The notes under the pieces are model-generated. The model did not search any database, was not told the DNA's origin, and saw nothing but the letters and a program-made list of their open reading frames with translations. Positions 58,623-64,000 of a stretch of DNA of 64,000 nucleotides are shown here, piece by piece (the stretch's first letter is position 1; the number at the start of each line of letters is the position of its first letter). The position numbers and the translations under genes are program-made. Source of the stretch: Mucor racemosus (lineage: Eukaryota > Mucoromycota > Mucoromycetes > Mucorales > Mucoraceae); the NCBI GenBank assembly GCA_027405735.1, contig JAPEHQ010000006.1, positions 1,612,001-1,676,000 of the forward strand, given 5' to 3'.

Positions 58623-59558
58623 AAAAAAAAAATCTCCCCTCCTCTTTCATATAAATATTGTTTTCATAATTCTCTTTTTTTTCACACATTCTAATCATTC
58701 ATAATTATAAATATATAAATTAAAACCATTACACAAATAATAAAAGGTTATGTAGTAAATAGTATATAAACAAGGCCATTCTCCATAAGTAAAAAATCTA
58801 GATCTCTGATACGTCAAAAATATTGGTGTTACCTCAATATAGTTGTACAAGTTCTCGTGACATCAATCAAGGTTTTCCCTGAACAGTAAACCATATAAAT
58901 GTAAATTAGTAGTATATGGTAATAATCTAAAACCTTCTTAATTGGTCATATGATGGTATACAATCATGTTTACCACTTTATTCAAGTAAAATACAGGTAC
59001 AGTTCTCAAATACTCAAGTTCGGGACTAGATTATAATGCATCAAATGATTACAAGAGGTATAAAAACTCTCGGCTTGCACCGTATGTTTGTCTAAGTTGT
59101 GCAAACCACCATTTCTGTTTTCTATAAGTAAGAAAAACCCTTTAAATAAACAATGGTCTCTAAGGCTTTGATTTGTGCATCTAATGTTTATATTGCTCAA
59201 ACTCCTAATTCAGTACAAGATGTTTTTCTGTACATACTTGGGTATATGCGAATAATTTTTTATAAGATTATCATTGTTGTTTGCATATTTATGATATATA
59301 TATTGTCTATTTTTTACAGTGCCATAAAAAACAGACAAAGAATATCAGTTTGGCCAGTAAAACGCTCTGAAGATGATTGTTTGACTCCAGAATGTTTATA
59401 TCGAATTTCTAATTTAAACGATACAAAGTCAATATCTGCAAAAAAATAATAAAAGCTATTGATATCAAGAAATTGCATAAAAATGCCTATAAAAACTGCA
59501 TAGATTTGTTGGAAATATTCAAGATTTATTTCATAAACCTCCCCTCATTCAAATACAA
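58623..59558. other. Intergenic with a doubtful small ORF
   Basis: The plus-strand frame 59153-59449 (98 codons) could be spliced in phase (an 84-nt intron with GTATAT and TTTACAG) to 71 aa ending RISNLNDTKSISAKK. It has no known relative. No other feature seen. Confidence 0.3.
59153..59449 (+). CDS. Doubtful small ORF
   Basis: Begins MVSKALICASNVYIAQTPNS. The middle is an Ile/Tyr-rich run that has intron features; both spliced and unspliced versions stay in frame. The C-terminal part SVWPVKRSEDDCLTPECLYR looks protein-like. It is not recognised; it may be a 5' exon of the next gene's neighbourhood or chance. Confidence 0.2.
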   Translation: MVSKALICASNVYIAQTPNSVQDVFLYILGYMRIIFYKIIIVVCIFMIYILSIFYSAIKNRQRISVWPVKRSEDDCLTPECLYRISNLNDTKSISAKK

Positions 59559-60232
59559 ATGAATAATAATCAAATCAACGTTGAAGGAATCGTTCATGAA
59601 AATGAGGACTTACAAGTACAGCTTCGGCGTACACAATTGAGTAAGTAATAAAGTTGTGTTTCGAAAAAATAAAATTTATTAACATTATTGTAACAGGATT
59701 GATGCTATGTCCTCTCTGCGAGGCAATTTACTTTGCAACTTACAGAGAGGTTCTTGCCCACTTATTTTACCCACCGATTTGTTTTGGCAACAATGACAAC
59801 CGAGTTTCACCAATGGCAGTATATTACAATACTTACGAGGTCGACATCACCCCTGTTCAATTCCACATTCACATACCATTGATGTTTGGTGGGTCAATTA
59901 CATGGTTCTTGTATCAATTGTTCCATTATATTGTTGTAGTTCCTATAACGACTCTCCGTGTCAGTATCATTCAACCAACTGTTCTTGTTATTTACTGGAT
60001 TCTCGATATCCCTAGAAGATTTTATGAAAATTTGAAGCTTATTTGCGTCCATGTAGTTGCTCCTTTATTAGCTTACATTATAGGTATTGAAAGGGATATC
60101 GTCGAAGAGATCTTTCGCAAGGTAGAAAACGCCTTTCGTTGGTTAAATGACAAGATTGGATACTTGAACGCAGTAATGTATAATATTATCTTTTTTTCCT
60201 CTAAATTTACAAGATGGTACGATGTTGTGTGA
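59559..60232 (+). CDS. Unknown membrane protein with a cysteine pair
   Basis: Two exons, 59559-59640 and 59697-60232, join in phase (GTAAGT donor, TAACAG acceptor) to 205 aa. The N-terminus is polar and helical (NNNQINVEGIVHENEDLQVQ), followed by LMLCPLCEAIYFATYREVLAH, reading as a CxxC then His pattern (residues about 31-50, a possible degenerate zinc finger). Three or more hydrophobic stretches follow (GSITWFLYQLFHYIVVVPIT, IIQPTVLVIYWIL, ICVHVVAPLLAYIIG), with an amphipathic helix near the end. No family is recognised. It lies between a transporter gene and a repeat desert. Confidence 0.55.
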
Positions 60233-60469
60233 TCATCATATTTACAGAATTTTCTTCTCAATACATGTGGCTGTCTTGATTGGGATGTGTCTTTTGCAAT
60301 ATGCTCATTTGTTTTTTATGATTACATAATAATAATTAAAATAAGCTAATGCAATAGATGGTTATTTTACTTTACATAAATACACGTCGTGCAGATGTAT
60401 ATATATTATATAAATTTAGCTGTGATGGCGTCAAAAGAAATAATAAACGTAATGCTTGAATAGTAAAAT

Positions 60470-61060
60470 CTTTATTGTTAATAAAGACGACGCTTACTCA
60501 TTAATTTCGATGCTTTTTATTGCCATATACGCTGGTTTTGGATGATCTAGCACTATTGGTAATTTAAAATGGATTTCTAAGCTACAAAACTTACTTGGAA
60601 AAAATGCACACATGATTCCAACGGATTAATCATCAAATTGATGAAATGTTAAAATTATAGCCCTGGATACTGTTACATTTATAGTATATATTTTGAAATT
60701 TTTAACCCATTTGAATCAATGCTCATTGACTACGAACATTTTTCCAATTGCTTTATTTTATTTTTTAGGCAAAAGAAGAGAGTTTTCATTTCGAAACCTG
60801 TGCTAAACTTCTTCAAAAACAGCTGCTAGCTAATGAAAGTAAGATATTTTATTTGTATACTCACTCTGCATCAAATGCAACTTCAAAATTCAATTTTGAA
60901 TCATTATTTGGTTTTATAAAAAACTTCAAAAAATATCTGAAGCAACTCATATAAATTAGCTTAAACAAGGACATGTTTTCAATTCTCATTTTCACAACAA
61001 CTCAGGAAAGCTGAAACTTTTGCGATTCCATAAATCAACACTAGTAGATGTACCTACCAC
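60470..61060 (+). repeat. RepB family, third copy (right part)
   Basis: Same orientation as 37200-37800 and similar along its whole length, but with many substitutions. The left part present at 36910-37170 is missing here. Confidence 0.7.
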
Positions 61061-62697
61061 ACTACGGCCGACCTGTACTGCACAAGATGATTTCGTTGTG
61101 CCCATTGAATATGGTTAAAAAGATAACAATATGTACATGGGCACAACTATAGAAACTGCACACGAGCACAACACTAAACCTGTATGTACAGAATTATAAA
61201 TAATATAGACAATAATACAATTCATTACGTTGTTGATGTAGAGCAATACATGCAAGATCCAATATATTTACGATTATCAACATTTGTAAATATGTTTATA
61301 GCTATAATAATGGTTTTTGCTCGAGCATAAACTTCGATAACACTTACTGCTTAAATTTATATTCAAACCTAATCTAACATTATAAATGTTACCGTATCAC
61401 ACATAAAATTTAAACAAATTAATCTTCTTTAAACTTACTATTTTGGTTTACAATTATCAGCTGTAAAAAGATTGGTTTTCAATCATGGCTACGATCAAAA
61501 CTATGGTTATTATACAAGACATCAGATTATTCTTTTTTTATTTTTGTTTCTATATCATTGAAAATTTATCGCTTTCTTGGAACATTTCGTGAGTTTGTAG
61601 CCAGTTCTAGCTTTTCATTGAGTAGATATAAATATCATTGCCTTCGATTTGATCTGGTAATCAAGATATACGTCCAACAATCCAGTAGTAAATAATGATG
61701 TTTGATCTTAAAATGCGGTTAATAAAAAATATCAGTTTCCAATATAGACTGCTACCTATATTAAAAACATTAGTCCGTTATGTTAGCATGCACATTTAGA
61801 TAAAAGAAAGGAATACCAGCTTGATAGTCTGATATGCCAATATGCCTTATTAAACGGTGGTGAATATATTCTTGGAATATGAAAACAAAAAGAGAGAAAC
61901 AACACACATAGAAAAGGATTTTCAAGGCTTTACATTATATAGCGCAATTAAAACCCTGCTACTGTATATTGCTCATTTTCGTCAATGCAAAAGCAGCATT
62001 ACAGCGAATGAATCATAAACTAATAAACAAAATAGGCGATATCGGTTACTATAATAGAGACATAAAATTTTCTAATGGAAAAACCATCTGTCATATCATA
62101 CATTCATTAAAAAATTGAAAAAACGAACCCGTAGAGCGACGCCGTAATTGAGTATAGCAAGATTGAGCGGCTAAGTCTCTTATGCTATGGTATATCTAAG
62201 TTTTAAATAAAAATGCATTTCTTTTTTTTAACTTTTCATATATTTAACCACGTACGGTCTGAAAATTCAGTTTTTGTAGCGGACATTTTCGGGGCCCATT
62301 TTATCCTTACCATTACTCATGATTTTCATCAAAAAATAGAAAAATCAAATTTTAATACCAAAATCAACGTTTAAATATACTACATTATGAGAGAAAATTG
62401 TAGCAATAGCTAATACGCACCTTATAAAAACTTAATATTAAATGTTAAGTAATGAAAATTTGTACTTTTGTCCGAAAAACGGTTTTTTGATTAAAGGATT
62501 TTCATGTAATATTTTGCAATAAAAATATTGTATATTTTTTATTGAGCAAATAGAGCGTTAAACGTTGTATATATGTATATTTTTTGTTTTTATAATTGGT
62601 AGTATAATTAACTCTAGATTTGCAAAACTAAAAAAAAAAAAATTAAAAAATGTGGCTCCGTGGCCATAACTGGGGTTTGATCCGACTAGATTTTTTT

Positions 62698-62728
62698 TTT
62701 TTCAGGAGGGCGAAGCCTTCCTGAAAAA
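62698..62728. other. 14-bp hairpin within T/A runs
   Basis: TTTTTCAGGAGGGC (62698-62711) pairs with GCCTTCCTGAAAAA (62715-62728) around a GAA loop, with one G-T pair. T- and A-runs extend it. It is preceded by GTGGCTCCGTGGCC and GGGGTTTGATCC, which loosely resemble tRNA A and B boxes. It could end a small Pol III or SINE-like unit, or be a foldback. Confidence 0.4.
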
Positions 62729-63006
62729 GAAAAAATTCGGTAAAATGTGCATTAATTAATGAAAATATGTCATTTCGATTAAAAAATACTAAACACATTA
62801 AATCCTAGCTTAAATGTATCTATATTTCCAAGTTATTGTATATATATACATTAGATTAAGATCAAATTTGTGTAAATTGAAGAATGAAAAAAAGCAGGTT
62901 TATGAGACATTGGATTGTTTTATTGAATCTGTAGTCGATAATTTCAGTTTAATGACTTGAGTTAGTGGTGATAATGAGTAATAACTTGGATAAAAAATTT
63001 ATAAAT

Positions 63007-63999
63007 CTAAGGCGAGTAATGCTTGCAGTTTTTTATATGTTGTTTTCCTGGACATTTATACATGTTTTCAGGATCAATTGCTTTACATCTGGTACACCTT
63101 CTTGTTCTAGGTTTTTTTACAGAATTAATATCAGTTGTCAAAAGTACAGGACCTGCAATGAGTTGAGAGTGATCAGGCTGTAAAGGATCATCAGATTTTC
63201 TCTTGTTTGAAGTTAGTGGAGCAAATGAGAGACTACCTCGAAGAGGTGATGGGAGAATAGCAGGAGGAAAAGATGCAGCTGGTCTTTTTGAAGAATCAAC
63301 TGCGTTCTTAACTTTTTTGATCATCTCTGCATTTTGAGGGATCTTGACACAGTCTTTGTAGGTATTGTTACTTTGATACTTATTGAAAAAAGATTCAAGA
63401 ATCTCGGGTATCTTATAAAACACTACTGGCTGCTGATTTTCTTTGAGTTTTCCATTAGTGTGATTGCAGCGTTTACACCATTCTTGAGCCATTTCCATGA
63501 AATCGGGGTTGGTCTTTTCATGCATTTTCAGATCATTGTATATGTTCCAAAACAGTATTCTCTCTTCATCTGTATGTACAGGTACAATAGCATACTTCAC
63601 ATTCTGGCAGCTTGCAAGATATTGATACTGGGATAAATTTAATTTCGAGGCTTTAATCAATGGTAATGCAGAGAGCTGCAAAACTTGGGTAACCAAGGAA
63701 TAACTACTAGAATCAACATCACTAGCAATGCCATCATCAGAAACATCTTCAGTATCAGTAGGCTTGTTTGAAGGCGCATCTTCGTTCTTTGCAGAGTCAG
63801 ATTCGTTGAATGGCAACATGTTGAAATATGCTCTTGCAACGTCTGATATAGGACAAATACCGAAAGTTCCACCTTTTGGATCAAAATGGATAGCATTACC
63901 ATCAGGATCATGGTAAGATCCTTGTACTGTAAGACCGAGTTCACTTTTTAAATGGTTGATGCCATGAGTTAGCCAAGGATTGTAATGACCAGTATGCTT
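63007..63999 (-). CDS. Unknown protein, 5' end beyond the window, Cys-rich C-terminus
   Basis: An open frame runs in from the right edge (first visible residues HTGHYNPWLTHGINHLKSEL) and ends at 63007, giving at least 330 residues. The visible N-part reads QGSYHDPDGNAIHFDPKGGT then ICPISDVARAYFN. The middle is Ser/Asp-rich, then charged helices, then a basic PRTRRCTRCKAID. The end has cysteine/histidine ligands (CTRC, KCPG, HIKNC, KHYSP), like a small zinc-binding tail. I do not recognise the family. Such tails occur in repeated mucoralean proteins and some transposon proteins, so a mobile origin is possible, since it borders repeat DNA. Confidence 0.55.
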   Translation of the reverse strand, partial: KHTGHYNPWLTHGINHLKSELGLTVQGSYHDPDGNAIHFDPKGGTFGICPISDVARAYFNMLPFNESDSAKNEDAPSNKPTDTEDVSDDGIASDVDSSSYSLVTQVLQLSALPLIKASKLNLSQYQYLASCQNVKYAIVPVHTDEERILFWNIYNDLKMHEKTNPDFMEMAQEWCKRCNHTNGKLKENQQPVVFYKIPEILESFFNKYQSNNTYKDCVKIPQNAEMIKKVKNAVDSSKRPAASFPPAILPSPLRGSLSFAPLTSNKRKSDDPLQPDHSQLIAGPVLLTTDINSVKKPRTRRCTRCKAIDPENMYKCPGKQHIKNCKHYSP

Positions 64000-64000
64000 T

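Larger units (their letters stand above)
60233..63006. other. 2.8-kb repeat-bearing intergenic
   Basis: Contains a RepB copy (60470-61060) and a strong hairpin flanked by T- and A-runs (62691-62734). No gene exon recognised. Confidence 0.5.

Overview
This is eukaryotic DNA from a filamentous fungus, most likely an early-diverging Mucoromycota species (Mucorales-like). That placement is inferred from several things: strongly AT-rich sequence; genes cut by many 45-75 nt introns with GTAAGT-type donors and CTAAC/CTAAT-like branch sites; fungal orthologues (ERV1, TOP3, SSD1, BRE1, RTT106, MET8, TMA16, an Iml2/TTC39 protein); a GDP-fucose-type transporter, as expected where cell-wall polysaccharide carries fucose; and a nuclear gene for the mitochondrial ribosomal protein uS3m. 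No bacterial, CRISPR or operon-like features are present.

Layout. 0.3-6.6 kb is gene-dense: ERV1 (+), an F-box protein (+), DNA topoisomerase III (-), and a GDP-fucose transporter (+) that shares a 211-bp divergent promoter with TOP3. 7.1-13.6 kb holds a tRNA-Gly, a full-length Ty3/gypsy retrotransposon with near-identical 134-bp LTRs, and a hAT-like MITE whose left target-site duplication was split by the retrotransposon. 13.6-19.3 kb is a gene desert with decayed repeats. 19.3-25.2 kb carries uS3m (+), a CCCH zinc-finger gene (-) and SSD1 (+). 25.8 kb has a tRNA-Glu, followed by more repeat DNA, a second MITE copy and a truncated gene. 30.3-35.9 kb is a minus-strand group: BRE1, MET8-like and RTT106. 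35.9-43.6 kb is another desert containing two near-identical 1.1-kb direct repeats and other repeats. 43.6-46.1 kb is a divergent pair: an LCLAT/AGPAT acyltransferase (-) and TMA16 (+). Then come a serine-rich unknown gene (47.2 kb), an Iml2/TTC39 gene (50.9-54.1 kb), a vacuolar-type amino acid transporter (57.1-58.6 kb), an unknown membrane protein (59.6-60.2 kb) and a gene leaving the right edge (63-64 kb).

The most unusual signals concern splicing. Exact reading frames require a 1-nucleotide exon in the acyltransferase gene (44538) and an 8-nucleotide exon in the Iml2/TTC39 gene (52006-52013). TMA16 appears to have a first coding exon that is only its ATG (45410-45412). Three such cases within 8 kb suggest a spliceosome tolerant of extremely short exons. 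Other points of interest are the nested transposon history at 7.7-13.5 kb, two long non-coding repeat families (called RepA and RepB here), an ERV1 gene lacking a normal CxxC, and an SSD1 gene with a pseudo-nuclease signature and a possible Ssd1-binding motif just upstream of its own start codon.

All gene models come from reading frames and splice motifs by eye. Frame closure across every exon is the main support; no expression data or database search was available.
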